From assembly GCA_963677015.1 (NCBI GenBank), contig OY781533.1, positions 1,860,001 through 1,924,000 on the forward strand: a DNA stretch of 64,000 bases, read 5' to 3'. The position numbers and the translations under genes are program-made. This DNA comes from G963556115 sp963677015. GTDB taxonomy: Bacteria > Planctomycetota > SZUA-567. This document shows, in pieces, positions 9,011-18,257 of the stretch (within the stretch, counting starts at the first letter, position 1; every line of letters begins with the position of its first letter). A model generated the notes under the pieces. It did no database searches. It was not told the origin of the DNA and worked only from the letters and a program-made list of their open reading frames with translations.

Positions 9011-11485
9011 TCATCCCATCATTGCTTTATACATATTTTCCTTCTCATGGAATTTATCTAAAATATCTTTCAGTCCGATCGCTTCATCAATAATATCCTC
9101 AAGACCATCCGGATAATTATTCTCTGAATCAGCATCTTCCTCATTCACGGATATTGCGTTATTGATAAAATCCATCACCTGCTCTACTCTCTTGGACTCA
9201 GCTTCTGACAATTGCGCAGTAGATGTTTTCAGTTTGCCATACTCATTAACCTTGATATCAAGAGGCGTATCAATATCATATTCCTCCTTCAGATATTCAC
9301 TGGCACTCTGACTAATCTCTCTCAGACCGTCGCCAAGTTCCTTCGTAGCCGATTCATCCGCTTCGGGTGATATTACTTCATAACTGATCCCCATCTGATA
9401 GTCTACACTAACCTTCACCGAATGCTCAAACTCATCGGTGTCTCCATCCTCATAACTATGTTGTTCAAGTAGTAATGATGAAATGGTTTCATATTGGGTA
9501 CCTATTTTTTCAGTATTAAATATTTTACCGGCAATAGTTTTAAGCCTTTCAGTCAGTTCTTCACCTTCTCCATTTACACCTCCTGTAACTTCAAGGTTAC
9601 CATCGGCATCAAGAATAGCCTCAAATGACTGAATATACATGTCTGGAGTAACAGGAGGCCCATTTATACCTGATATTCCCGGTTTATCATTTTCGTCATT
9701 ATATCCAGTCATTCCGTCCATTACCATCTCTTGAATGGTCTTCTCAAGAATTGGCAGCGTCGTCTCAATATCATTACTTACAAAATCACCAGCACTGAAG
9801 GTAATACCAGCAACAACATTATCACTAATATCATCTATACCATCAATATCCTCAAAGAGGCCTGATAATTCCTCCTTATCTGCATTGTCAGGCATCATTT
9901 CGTATAATTTATATGCGGTGCCTATAGTCAGACCATCTTTGGTTGTAAGCTCTGTAAGCGCGGTTTGATTTACATCAAGCTCCTGTAATGAATCAGCGAG
10001 TTCTTTTGCTTTTTCAGGATCATTGTTCAATGCTTCCTGCAACTTTGCAGCCAAAGCTTCTCCATCTTTTCCACCTTCAATAGAAGTGACTGTTATGGTA
10101 CCGTCTTCGGCTACACCTATATCTACTTTATCCTCATCGCCAATCGACATCCCCTGCTCAGCAAGGATATCATTGACCTGTGTCGAAGCAGGTTCTTTGA
10201 GTTTATCAACCTTTTTCAGTTGGCTGGAAATTAATGAATTAAGATCAGACCTAGTTTTTAGGCCAAGAAGGTTTCCAATATTTCCTGTATCCAGCATTAC
10301 CCAATTCAATCTACCACCAGCGTTATCCACGACTTGAGCAGTAGCTACCTCGGTTCCAGGAGCCACATCCTCTGTATTATCAAGAACCGTTGAAACTAGC
10401 GTGCTCTCTGTTGTAGTTTTACTCTGACTACTAATCATTGAGCCTTCTGGGGGGATACCTTCAATTTGAATATCTTCTAATACTCGCTGGTGTTCGCCAT
10501 ACTCTTCCATCTCATTTTGTGACGCATTCTTAGTAATATCCCACATCTTTTGTGCCGCGGCAAGACCTTCTTTATTACTTTCGGTTACTGGCGAATAATA
10601 TAAAGTTTCATCAACATCAAAATAATTTCCATAAGCACCAAACACATTTAATTCCCACTGCTCAGTATTTGAATAGTGAGCGCCTACAACTGTGTGATAA
10701 TCTCTAAGGGTACTCATAGTTTCAAGCATTGTATTCTTAACATAATTGTCTGCACTAAGAATTTCTGAAACACGATAATCTATCTCTTCACCTTTAGTAC
10801 TTTCTACTTTTACACGATAGATATTGGCTGGCATATTATTAGAATAATAAATCTGCTCGAGAGAAAAAGCCATATCAGTAGCACCGTAAAAGCCAGGAAT
10901 CTGTGACTTTAGTTTGTCATTTATATAGTTGAAGAAGGAATTACGTTCCTCGCCACTATTAAATAAACACTCTTTAAATGCCAAATCAGACCCAGTACCA
11001 AGTTGGAAACCTGCTTCATCTGTCTCATAATATGTATTAAACTTTCCATAGAATTCACCTGTTATTTCTGGAGCAGATGTTGAGTGCATGTCGCCATTAA
11101 ATATGTATTCATCATATTCTTTGCCATTTAGCTCAACATAATATGCATCCTGTGACCACTTACTGGTAGACCTTAAAGAAGAATTATCACCTTCAGTCGA
11201 CAATTCTTCTTTAAGAATAGATAATATTTCAGAATCACCTCCCAAAACAGCTGCGATTTCATTTTTATTATCAATATTTCCAATTATTTCAAGTTGACCA
11301 CTTTCATCAATATCAAGAGCAAGCGATCCCTGTCCTTTGACTGTAACGCCAGCAGTATTTAATAATTCTGAAACCCGAGTGAACAATCTTTCTTGCGGTG
11401 TTTGCTCAGTTGATGTATCTTGCTGATTAGTCTGATTTGAAATTTCCCGGTAAGACTCAACTGAACCTTTTGCTGATTCTATCAT
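9011..11485 (-). CDS. large acidic repeat-containing protein, unknown
   Basis: This acidic protein of about 824 residues has no recognised family. The ATG at 11485 has GGGA six bases upstream, while the ATG at 11497 has no ribosome site, so 11485 is chosen. Residue numbers here count from the longer frame. Four diverged copies of one module occur at about 42-101, 438-505, 615-660 and 735-785. Each has a helix, then a strand pair of the form LDIDESGQLEI / IGVAEDGTITV / ILDADGNLEV / IKVNEYGKLKT, then another helix with E-L spacing. A different domain rich in aromatic residues fills 110-310. There is no signal peptide or membrane segment. It could be a surface, flagellar-type or secreted structural protein, but nothing here proves that. 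Confidence 0.65.
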   Translation of the reverse strand: MIESAKGSVESYREISNQTNQQDTSTEQTPQERLFTRVSELLNTAGVTVKGQGSLALDIDESGQLEIIGNIDNKNEIAAVLGGDSEILSILKEELSTEGDNSSLRSTSKWSQDAYYVELNGKEYDEYIFNGDMHSTSAPEITGEFYGKFNTYYETDEAGFQLGTGSDLAFKECLFNSGEERNSFFNYINDKLKSQIPGFYGATDMAFSLEQIYYSNNMPANIYRVKVESTKGEEIDYRVSEILSADNYVKNTMLETMSTLRDYHTVVGAHYSNTEQWELNVFGAYGNYFDVDETLYYSPVTESNKEGLAAAQKMWDITKNASQNEMEEYGEHQRVLEDIQIEGIPPEGSMISSQSKTTTESTLVSTVLDNTEDVAPGTEVATAQVVDNAGGRLNWVMLDTGNIGNLLGLKTRSDLNSLISSQLKKVDKLKEPASTQVNDILAEQGMSIGDEDKVDIGVAEDGTITVTSIEGGKDGEALAAKLQEALNNDPEKAKELADSLQELDVNQTALTELTTKDGLTIGTAYKLYEMMPDNADKEELSGLFEDIDGIDDISDNVVAGITFSAGDFVSNDIETTLPILEKTIQEMVMDGMTGYNDENDKPGISGINGPPVTPDMYIQSFEAILDADGNLEVTGGVNGEGEELTERLKTIAGKIFNTEKIGTQYETISSLLLEQHSYEDGDTDEFEHSVKVSVDYQMGISYEVISPEADESATKELGDGLREISQSASEYLKEEYDIDTPLDIKVNEYGKLKTSTAQLSEAESKRVEQVMDFINNAISVNEEDADSENNYPDGLEDIIDEAIGLKDILDKFHEKENMYKAMMG

Positions 11486-12540
11486 AATTATTCCCATAAT
11501 ATGTCTACTGATGAAAGTTCATCAGCATAATAAATAACACCAGAAATTTTCATAAAAATTAGAATAGTAAATTAATAAAATTAACGGTCATAATCTTAAA
11601 ATCTTTAGTAATAATATATTTCTTGTAGCTAATAAATTGATATTTTAATTGCTTAGTTACATACTAATTTTAAGGGAACAAATTAATATACCCACTAAAA
11701 CAACAAGAATTAACTTAAAAAATTAAGTTTAAATCTAGGGAAATATTAAAATATGAATTAAACTCTTGGGTCATCTAATTACTAACAAAGGAATAAGTAT
11801 AATGAGTTTTATGTTTTGATTTAAATTTAATTAGAACATTCAATAACTGAAAATGTTCGTTTATAATTTCTATAATATTTAAACTATTTAAACTATCACC
11901 CCATTCAAATTTTTAAAGTTAACTTATCTAATCTGGTTATGGTGAAATTGAATTATCGTAATATTACTTTTATTGCATAATCAATAAGATTAGTAAAATC
12001 ATAGCTTTTATCTATTATTGTTTAAAAAAATACTATACATATCCTCATTTTTTTAAGCACAACGTAAATGAACATAACCCCTACAAATAATTCATTTTGA
12101 AAAAAATAAGAATATAGTGACTCTGGAATATTTCTACCCATATCATTTACATATATTTTTTCAATAAATCCAATAATTATTAAGCATCTTAATATTGGAA
12201 TATTTACTTGACGGCACCGTGTAATAGTATTTCACCTTATCCACCATCCCTGAACTTAAAGCAAAATCACTCAAAAGGTGTGCTTCACAATGCAGATTCC
12301 TTGCTCCGCAGCTTCAGCATAACATCAGCCAAATAGATTAAATTTTCGTGACGGCTATCTCTTATACTTATAAACTACATATCTGCTCAAATTTTTTACG
12401 TGTCATACTTACAATTTATTTAAAAAACAGTTCATAAAACAATACTATAACTACAAATATAAGACGACATTTTATTGTCGTTGTTTAAGGCGTAAAATAA
12501 ATATTTTGTATCATGTTTATTATTTACTATTAAAAATGCA
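11486..12540. other. 1.05 kb gene-free A+T-rich stretch
   Basis: No plausible gene was found on either strand. The segment is extremely A+T-rich except for about 12205-12350, which is richer in G+C. Read leftward, that part gives short broken frames (for example YLADVMLKLRSKESAL then a stop). It may be a decayed gene, but I cannot name it. The first 100 bases must hold the ribosome site and promoter of the leftward repeat protein. Confidence 0.5.
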
Positions 12541-12543
12541 AAA

Positions 12544-12572
12544 CAGGTCTGAGAGATAGCACCTCAGACCTG
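12544..12572 (-). terminator. terminator of the GH4/ROK sugar operon
   Basis: A perfect 10-base stem (CAGGTCTGAG / CTCAGACCTG) with a 9-base loop lies just past the last permease gene. On the minus strand it is followed by a T-rich tail (TTTTGCATTTTT), so it ends the leftward operon. Confidence 0.85.
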
Positions 12573-12611
12573 CCAGTAAGATTATGATCAATCCATGGCT
12601 AATCAAACCGA

Positions 12612-13580
12612 TTATACCGCCTCACGTTTGAGTTTACGCGCGAAACAGTCTAGCCAGATGATAAAGACAATCATCATCCCCTGCAGCAGGAGCTGATAAT
12701 ACGAATCAATCCCCAGCATATTCATCCCGTTCTGTAACACCGCGAATACGAGCAGACCAATAAACGATTGCTGCGCGCCGCCAATGCCTCCTGCAAAGGA
12801 ATTTCCCCCGACCACCACCCCGCAACATACCAGTAGCGCCGTATTGTTTCCGAAGGTTGAATTTCCAGAGTTAAGCATCGAAGAAAGCATCACACCTCCC
12901 AATGCGGCAAAGACCCCGCTGTATATATAGGTTGCCGCTTTTATTCTGAGCACGTTTATTCCTGAATACTCCGCGACACTATAGTCACCGCCGATTGCGT
13001 AACAATTTCTACCAAAGGGCGTACAACGCAATATCCAGAAGGTCAGCGTAAATACCGCCAGCATAACCAGAATCACACATGGAACCTGATGGAAGATCCT
13101 GGCATTAGCCAGCCAGACAAAATCCGGATTTTTGCACGGTACAGGATGCGCATCTGTCAGCTGCTGTGCTACTCCGGTAAGTAATATCCCGATACCTAGC
13201 GTGATAATAAACGGCTCCTTCTTCTGATAGACCGAGAGAAAGGCATTGATCATTCCGACGCAGGCTCCTGAAAGCAGCGCACCGAGTATCGCCAGAACCA
13301 TTGGCACACCAGCATTCATAAGCTTAATCGCTATTATTCCGGCAACCACCATGACCCCGCCTATAGATAGATCACACCCTCCTGCCACCAGAACCAGTGT
13401 AATTCCAAAAGCCAGAATAAGCAGGATTGAACCTGATTTCAATAGATTCATAAGATTATACAAGGAATAAAAATTAGTCCCTGAAAAAATCATTATAATA
13501 AACATGACAATAAGTACCAGAAATGCCTTCTGCCGCGTCAGTATATTCACTACCCGCCCGGCCATTAAATCAGCTTTCAT
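12612..13580 (-). CDS. sugar ABC transporter permease (RbsC/BPD_transp_2 family), second
   Basis: This 322-residue inner-membrane permease of the ribose/galactose family has about eight to ten hydrophobic helices. It carries the family's cytoplasmic coupling segment (FGRNCYAIGGDYSVAEYSGI) and the glycine-rich stretch CCGVVVGGNSFAGGIGG. The ATG at 13580 is chosen because AAAGGA stands eight bases before it. An earlier in-frame ATG would overlap the preceding permease by 17 bases and lacks a ribosome site. It pairs with the permease encoded just before it to form a heterodimeric channel. It is the last gene of the leftward sugar operon. Confidence 0.9.
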   Translation of the reverse strand: MKADLMAGRVVNILTRQKAFLVLIVMFIIMIFSGTNFYSLYNLMNLLKSGSILLILAFGITLVLVAGGCDLSIGGVMVVAGIIAIKLMNAGVPMVLAILGALLSGACVGMINAFLSVYQKKEPFIITLGIGILLTGVAQQLTDAHPVPCKNPDFVWLANARIFHQVPCVILVMLAVFTLTFWILRCTPFGRNCYAIGGDYSVAEYSGINVLRIKAATYIYSGVFAALGGVMLSSMLNSGNSTFGNNTALLVCCGVVVGGNSFAGGIGGAQQSFIGLLVFAVLQNGMNMLGIDSYYQLLLQGMMIVFIIWLDCFARKLKREAV

Positions 13581-13596
13581 TATAATATCCTTTCTG

Positions 13597-14571
13597 CTAT
13601 TTATGCCTGTCAAGCCAGATAGCCAGAACCAGAATCAACCCGCGCAGAATATACTGCATATAAACCGATACGCCCAGAATGTTCATACAGTTTGCCAGGA
13701 GAATCACCAACAGCGTTCCGACAACAGTGCGCAGCACGCTTCCTTTACCGCCTTCTAGTGTTGTTCCTCCGACCACCACCGCCAAAATAGCGTTAGTCTC
13801 ATAACCGAAACCAATCACCGGTGAAGCTGTGGTTATACGTGAAATCAACACGATAGAACCAATAGCCGTCATTACTCCCGAAATAACATAAATAAATATA
13901 ATACTTCTATTGACCTCCAGTCCGCATAATCTGGCTGCAGTGATATTACCGCCGGTAAGCTTCATTACTCTGCCAATATATGACTTATTCTGCAGTAGAT
14001 AGAGAATTATAAGTGATATTGCAAAGAGGGCAAAAGAAACCGGCACAAACGCAATTTTACCAGAACCGATAACACTAAAATATGTTGTCGCATTCTTCGC
14101 CCAGCCGATATGCTTCGTCGAACCGTTACTCAGAATCAACGCCAGTGCCCCGTACACTACACTCATACCATACGTCATGAAAAGTGCTTCCGCCTGAGTA
14201 AGTGCTCCGCTGCTGAGTAGTAAAAGACTGTTAAGCAGACCGCAGACCGCGCCCACTCCCAGCCCGATAAGTAGAGCCGGTCCCTGCCCGACAACATCTA
14301 TCAGTAATACCGTACACACCGCTACCAGCGAGATAATCCCCGCAACCGACAGATCAATAAAGCCACCGATTATAACAAAGGTCATACCCAGCGACACCAT
14401 TATCAGTGGTCCGAACTGCCGCATGACATTTATCATGTTCCCAGCTGATAAAAACACCGGTTCAATACTTGCGGTCGCAATTACCAGAAGTGCGATCGCC
14501 ACCAGTATTAAGTTTTCCCTGAATACCTTGTTGTAAGTATTCTTTAACTTATATTCCCGATTCACTATCAT
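13597..14571 (-). CDS. sugar ABC transporter permease (RbsC family), first
   Basis: This permease of about 324 residues has about eight transmembrane helices, the coupling motif IGRVMKLTGGNITAARLCGL, and AVVVGGTTLEGGKGS near the C-terminus, all typical of RbsC/MglC-like proteins. It overlaps the end of the ATPase gene by 23 bases, so translation is coupled. Start choice is open: AAAGGA lies too close to the ATG (14571) but eight bases before a GTG two codons later (14565). With the neighbouring permease, the double ATPase and the binding protein it forms one high-affinity importer for the operon's glycoside or sugar. Confidence 0.9.
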   Translation of the reverse strand: MIVNREYKLKNTYNKVFRENLILVAIALLVIATASIEPVFLSAGNMINVMRQFGPLIMVSLGMTFVIIGGFIDLSVAGIISLVAVCTVLLIDVVGQGPALLIGLGVGAVCGLLNSLLLLSSGALTQAEALFMTYGMSVVYGALALILSNGSTKHIGWAKNATTYFSVIGSGKIAFVPVSFALFAISLIILYLLQNKSYIGRVMKLTGGNITAARLCGLEVNRSIIFIYVISGVMTAIGSIVLISRITTASPVIGFGYETNAILAVVVGGTTLEGGKGSVLRTVVGTLLVILLANCMNILGVSVYMQYILRGLILVLAIWLDRHK

Positions 14572-16066
14572 CTTCCTTTCCGCTGAAATCCAGAGCCTTC
14601 TCCATTATCTGATCAGCAGTATATTGCAGCGGATCAAACTCACCGGTTATTCTACCGTCACAGACAGTGAGGATACGATTACTCATATTCAACACCTCAG
14701 GCAATTCTGAAGAGATAAGTATCACTGAACCGCCATCCTCTACTATCTTTTTCATCAGCATATATATCTCATACTTTGCTCCAACATCAATCCCGCGGGT
14801 AGGTTCATCTAATATCAGAACTCTCGGTTTCAGCTCAAGCCAGCGTCCAACTATGCACTTCTGCTGATTACCCCCGGATAGAGACTCAACCCTGCTCCTT
14901 TCGGATGGAGTTTTAATTGCCAGTGACTTCACATGGCGTCTGGCTACAGTTGATTCCCGGGTCGTACGCAGAACCCCAAAGTGGCAAAGCCTGTCCAGCA
15001 CCGCCATAGAGATATTCTCTTCTACTGAAAATGATAAAACCAACCCCTGCAGCTTCCGATCCTCAGGGACCAGCGCTATACCTGCCCGCTTGGCATCCTT
15101 GGGATTGCGAATAGTCACAAACTTCCCGTCAATCTTCATGCGATGTCCGCGCACTTTATCCGCGCCGAAGATTGCCCGGACTATCTCAGTTCGTCCAGCT
15201 CCAACCAGTCCGACAAACCCCAGAATCTCGCCACGGTTCAGCGTAAACGAGATATTTTTAAGCTTCCTGGTGTTTATGCCTTCAATTTCAAGGAGTGTAT
15301 CACCAACACAGTTTGGGCGTGGCGGATACTCATTCTCAATGGTCCTGCCAACCATCTTGGCAATCATCTCACTTCTGGTCAGTTCAGTAACCGGCTTGGT
15401 TTCGATGACATGACCATCACGCATAATCGTCACGGTATTGCAGAATTCAAAGATTTCATCCAGCTTATGACTTATGTAGATAATCGAAATCCCGCTCTCT
15501 CTGAGCTGCCGAATAATCAGTGCCAATTCCTTCATCTCATCAGCAGTCAGACTGCTGCTGGGTTCATCCATTATTATAAGTTTTGAGTCAAAAGACAAAG
15601 CCTTGGATATCTCTATCATCTGTTTTTCAGATACACTTAGATCCTCTACAAGTCTTTTCGTATCTATACCGCAGCTGATTCGCTGCAGCACCTTACGCGC
15701 CTCACGGTGAACATTACGCACCCCGCCCAGCTCACCCAGACGCCCAAGAAATATATTCTCACCGACACTCAGCGTATTCACTAAATTGAGTTCCTGATAG
15801 ATAATCGATAAACCACGTTTCATCGACTCCATCGGGGTTGTTTCAGAAATTATCTCATCATCAAATATTATCGTTCCTTCATCCTTGGTATAGACTCCGC
15901 TTAATATTTTCATAAGCGTCGATTTGCCGGCACCATTTTCTCCGACTATTCCATGTACGGAACCTCGAGCCACAGATATTGACACTCTATCAAGTGCTTT
16001 CACCCCGGGAAATGCCTTACAGACATTCTCAATCTGCAGGATAGCTCCCTTCTTTGTATTATACAT
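14549..16066 (-). CDS. sugar ABC transporter double ATPase (RbsA/MglA family)
   Basis: The 505-residue protein has two fused nucleotide-binding domains, as in RbsA, MglA and XylG. The first has a canonical Walker A (GENGAGKST, about 41-49) and Walker B IIMDEPSS. The second has the degenerate Walker A typical of this family (GLVGAGRTE), signature LSGGNQQK and Walker B LILDEPTRG. AGGTAGG precedes the ATG. It is separated from the binding-protein gene by 104 bases containing a strong stem-loop and overlaps the first permease gene. It powers import by the two permeases. Confidence 0.95.
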   Translation of the reverse strand: MYNTKKGAILQIENVCKAFPGVKALDRVSISVARGSVHGIVGENGAGKSTLMKILSGVYTKDEGTIIFDDEIISETTPMESMKRGLSIIYQELNLVNTLSVGENIFLGRLGELGGVRNVHREARKVLQRISCGIDTKRLVEDLSVSEKQMIEISKALSFDSKLIIMDEPSSSLTADEMKELALIIRQLRESGISIIYISHKLDEIFEFCNTVTIMRDGHVIETKPVTELTRSEMIAKMVGRTIENEYPPRPNCVGDTLLEIEGINTRKLKNISFTLNRGEILGFVGLVGAGRTEIVRAIFGADKVRGHRMKIDGKFVTIRNPKDAKRAGIALVPEDRKLQGLVLSFSVEENISMAVLDRLCHFGVLRTTRESTVARRHVKSLAIKTPSERSRVESLSGGNQQKCIVGRWLELKPRVLILDEPTRGIDVGAKYEIYMLMKKIVEDGGSVILISSELPEVLNMSNRILTVCDGRITGEFDPLQYTADQIMEKALDFSGKEDDSESGI

Positions 16067-16118
16067 TTAACCTACCTGTAATTATCTACCCTCTCAAGTT
16101 ATCATTAGAATAAGTATT

Positions 16119-16152
16119 GAAGCCCGCTACAGTAATCATACGAGCGGGCTTC
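16119..16152 (-). promoter_or_regulatory. intercistronic stem-loop between binding protein and ATPase
   Basis: A 10-base perfect stem (GAAGCCCGCT / AGCGGGCTTC) with a 14-base loop lies in the 104-base gap after the binding-protein gene. No strong T-run follows on the minus strand. It therefore probably stabilises or partly terminates the upstream message, giving more binding protein than membrane components. This is a common arrangement in ABC operons. Confidence 0.75.
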
Positions 16153-16170
16153 AGCAGCAGTTATCCTCTT

Positions 16171-17121
16171 TTACCATTCAGGAGTGGTAAAATTATCGAT
16201 ATTCTCTTTACTTACTATATCAAGCGGTATGAAATTAGTCTTCATAATCTTCTTTCCGTCAAGAAGCTCCCGTGCCAGTTCCAGCGAACGTTTGGACATA
16301 TTGGTAAAATTCTGCATAATAGTCACATCCTGCACCCCGCTGCGCACCTGTTCAAAACCAGCTCTGGAGCCATCTACCGCGACAAGATAGACCTTTTTCA
16401 GCCCAGAGGCCTTCAGCGCCTGAATCACCCCGGTAGCTCCGTTATCCCAGTGACAGAATATACCGTCGATCTCCGCGCCCTCTTTGGTGATCATATCTTC
16501 GGCAATAGCCATTGCCTGATCAGTAGCCCACTGCTGAGTCGCCTTGTAATCGATTACATCTATATCCGTACCTTTAAGCGCATTATTAAATCCATCATGC
16601 CGCTTATTCTGGGCATCATGTCCGGCCTGTCCACCGATCTCCACGATCTTCGCACCTGACGGAAAGTGCTGCAGAAAAGCCATAGCTGCGGCTTCACCAG
16701 CTTGATTATCATTTACACCGACAAAGAAGTCCCGTACATCCTGCCTGTCTTTGGGAAGATCCGATGAAAACAGCCCTATAATAACTCCTTGCTCACGCGC
16801 CACCATCAGTGAAGGTATTATCGCATTAGCATCATTTGGATTGACGAATACCACCTTTGCTCCCTGCGCAACTGCATTCTCAACCGCTTGCGCATTCATT
16901 TGGGCATCACCCTTGGCATCAAGGACCACCACTTCAAAACCATAGTCTTTACCATACTTTTCAAATTCCCGTGCAGCAAAAGACATTGATTCATTGGCCA
17001 TATCCTGTGAGATATAAGCAACCTTAACTAATTCCTTATCTGTATCTGCGGCAATACACCTGGCTTCAACTATAAAAATGAACGCCAATAACACCATAAT
17101 TAAAACAGTCAACCGTCTCAT
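16171..17121 (-). CDS. periplasmic sugar-binding protein (ribose-type, PBP1)
   Basis: The ATG at 17121 is preceded by GGAGGAG at five bases and opens a clear signal peptide (MRRLTVLIMVLLAFIFIVEA). An upstream in-frame ATG gives a cysteine-rich leader with no ribosome site and is rejected. The mature part of about 295 residues is a Type 1 periplasmic binding protein of the ribose/rhizopine kind. It contains VKVAYISQDM, DAKGDAQMNAQAVENAV, VFVNPNDANAI, FVGVNDNQAGE, IDGIFCHWDNGATG and VAVDGSRAG. It captures the substrate for the ATPase and permeases downstream. The substrate is likely a glucoside or related sugar given the GH4 and ROK neighbours, but this is inferred. Confidence 0.93.
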   Translation of the reverse strand: MRRLTVLIMVLLAFIFIVEARCIAADTDKELVKVAYISQDMANESMSFAAREFEKYGKDYGFEVVVLDAKGDAQMNAQAVENAVAQGAKVVFVNPNDANAIIPSLMVAREQGVIIGLFSSDLPKDRQDVRDFFVGVNDNQAGEAAAMAFLQHFPSGAKIVEIGGQAGHDAQNKRHDGFNNALKGTDIDVIDYKATQQWATDQAMAIAEDMITKEGAEIDGIFCHWDNGATGVIQALKASGLKKVYLVAVDGSRAGFEQVRSGVQDVTIMQNFTNMSKRSLELARELLDGKKIMKTNFIPLDIVSKENIDNFTTPEW

Positions 17122-17275
17122 TATTACTCCTCCAAAAATAAACAAAATAATTACACAACATCTCTCAGGCTTTAAACGATCTGTACACAGATCTCCCGAA
17201 CAACTAAAAGACAACTATAAATACCACACACTAAACCTAATTAATCAATATTACTTGTGACATAACTTAATTTTT

Positions 17276-18253
17276 TTACTGATACAACAGTTCCATTGCT
17301 CCGGTTACACCAGAATAAGTACCCAACTGCGCTTCATGAAAATACACTTCATACTCATTATTGTTGTAACCGTTGAATATATCTTTCACCCTGCCAAATA
17401 ATTTTTCACCCATAGACAGTAATCCTCCACTGAATACAAAGCAATTTATATTCAGTAATATATAAATGTTATAGAGCCACATTCCCATATACTCAGCCAT
17501 CATCTCAACTGCGTCATGTGCCAGCGCATCCCCAAGTTCATAAGCCAGATTTATGTGCTCAGAAGTAATATACTCCCTGCCTCCGGCAAGCTCCGGTATG
17601 ACCGTGTTTCTACCTGAATCAATCCAATCCTGAATTCTGGCAACCACCATCTTTCCGGAACAGAATGAATTAAAACATTCTGGATTATTGCAGCCGCAAA
17701 TAATTTTCTGACCACCAGCGGGCACAGTCAACATATGTCCACTCTCACCTGACCAGCCATAGCTGCCACGAAATATTTCACCTTTAATTATAATCGCCGA
17801 AGATATTCCGGTACTCACCGGACAGTAGATAAAGCTCTCATAATTTTTACCTATGCCATGCCTGTATTCCGCCAGCGCCCCGGCATGACCGTCATTATCG
17901 ATTACGATCTGCATATTCGCTCCCAGGCGTTGATGCAAATATTCACTTAATGGAAATTCCTTTATAAGAGGCAGACTGCCGGTCTTAACAATATACCCTT
18001 TTTTATAATATATATGCGAAGGGATACCGATACCGATACCTCGCAGGTCGCCTATTTGCAGATCATTCGCCTTCAACAAAGATACAAGCTCATTGATCAC
18101 ATTGTCAAAAAAGGCATCTGGTTTCAGGACAGCATCTGAATCACCCTTCATTTCCGCAAATAGTTTCTTCTTATGATCAAATAGACCGTATGCAATCTTA
18201 GTTCCACCGATATCTATGCCTACCGCGACACGTCTTTCTTTATGTGCTGTCAC
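17276..18253 (-). CDS. ROK-family sugar kinase
   Basis: This 325-residue ROK kinase (glucokinase, fructokinase or N-acetylhexosamine kinase type) has an N-terminal phosphate loop (GIDIGGTKIAYGLF), the catalytic Asp region (IDNDGHAGALAEYRHG) and the ROK zinc site (CGCNNPECFNSFCSG). It lacks an N-terminal DNA-binding domain and so is an enzyme, not a repressor. The start is GTG at 18253, with AAGG seven bases upstream inside the end of the GH4 gene. It probably phosphorylates the imported glycoside or the monosaccharide released by the two GH4 enzymes, using ATP in the cytoplasm. Confidence 0.92.
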   Translation of the reverse strand: MTAHKERRVAVGIDIGGTKIAYGLFDHKKKLFAEMKGDSDAVLKPDAFFDNVINELVSLLKANDLQIGDLRGIGIGIPSHIYYKKGYIVKTGSLPLIKEFPLSEYLHQRLGANMQIVIDNDGHAGALAEYRHGIGKNYESFIYCPVSTGISSAIIIKGEIFRGSYGWSGESGHMLTVPAGGQKIICGCNNPECFNSFCSGKMVVARIQDWIDSGRNTVIPELAGGREYITSEHINLAYELGDALAHDAVEMMAEYMGMWLYNIYILLNINCFVFSGGLLSMGEKLFGRVKDIFNGYNNNEYEVYFHEAQLGTYSGVTGAMELLYQ

Positions 18254-18257
18254 GCCC

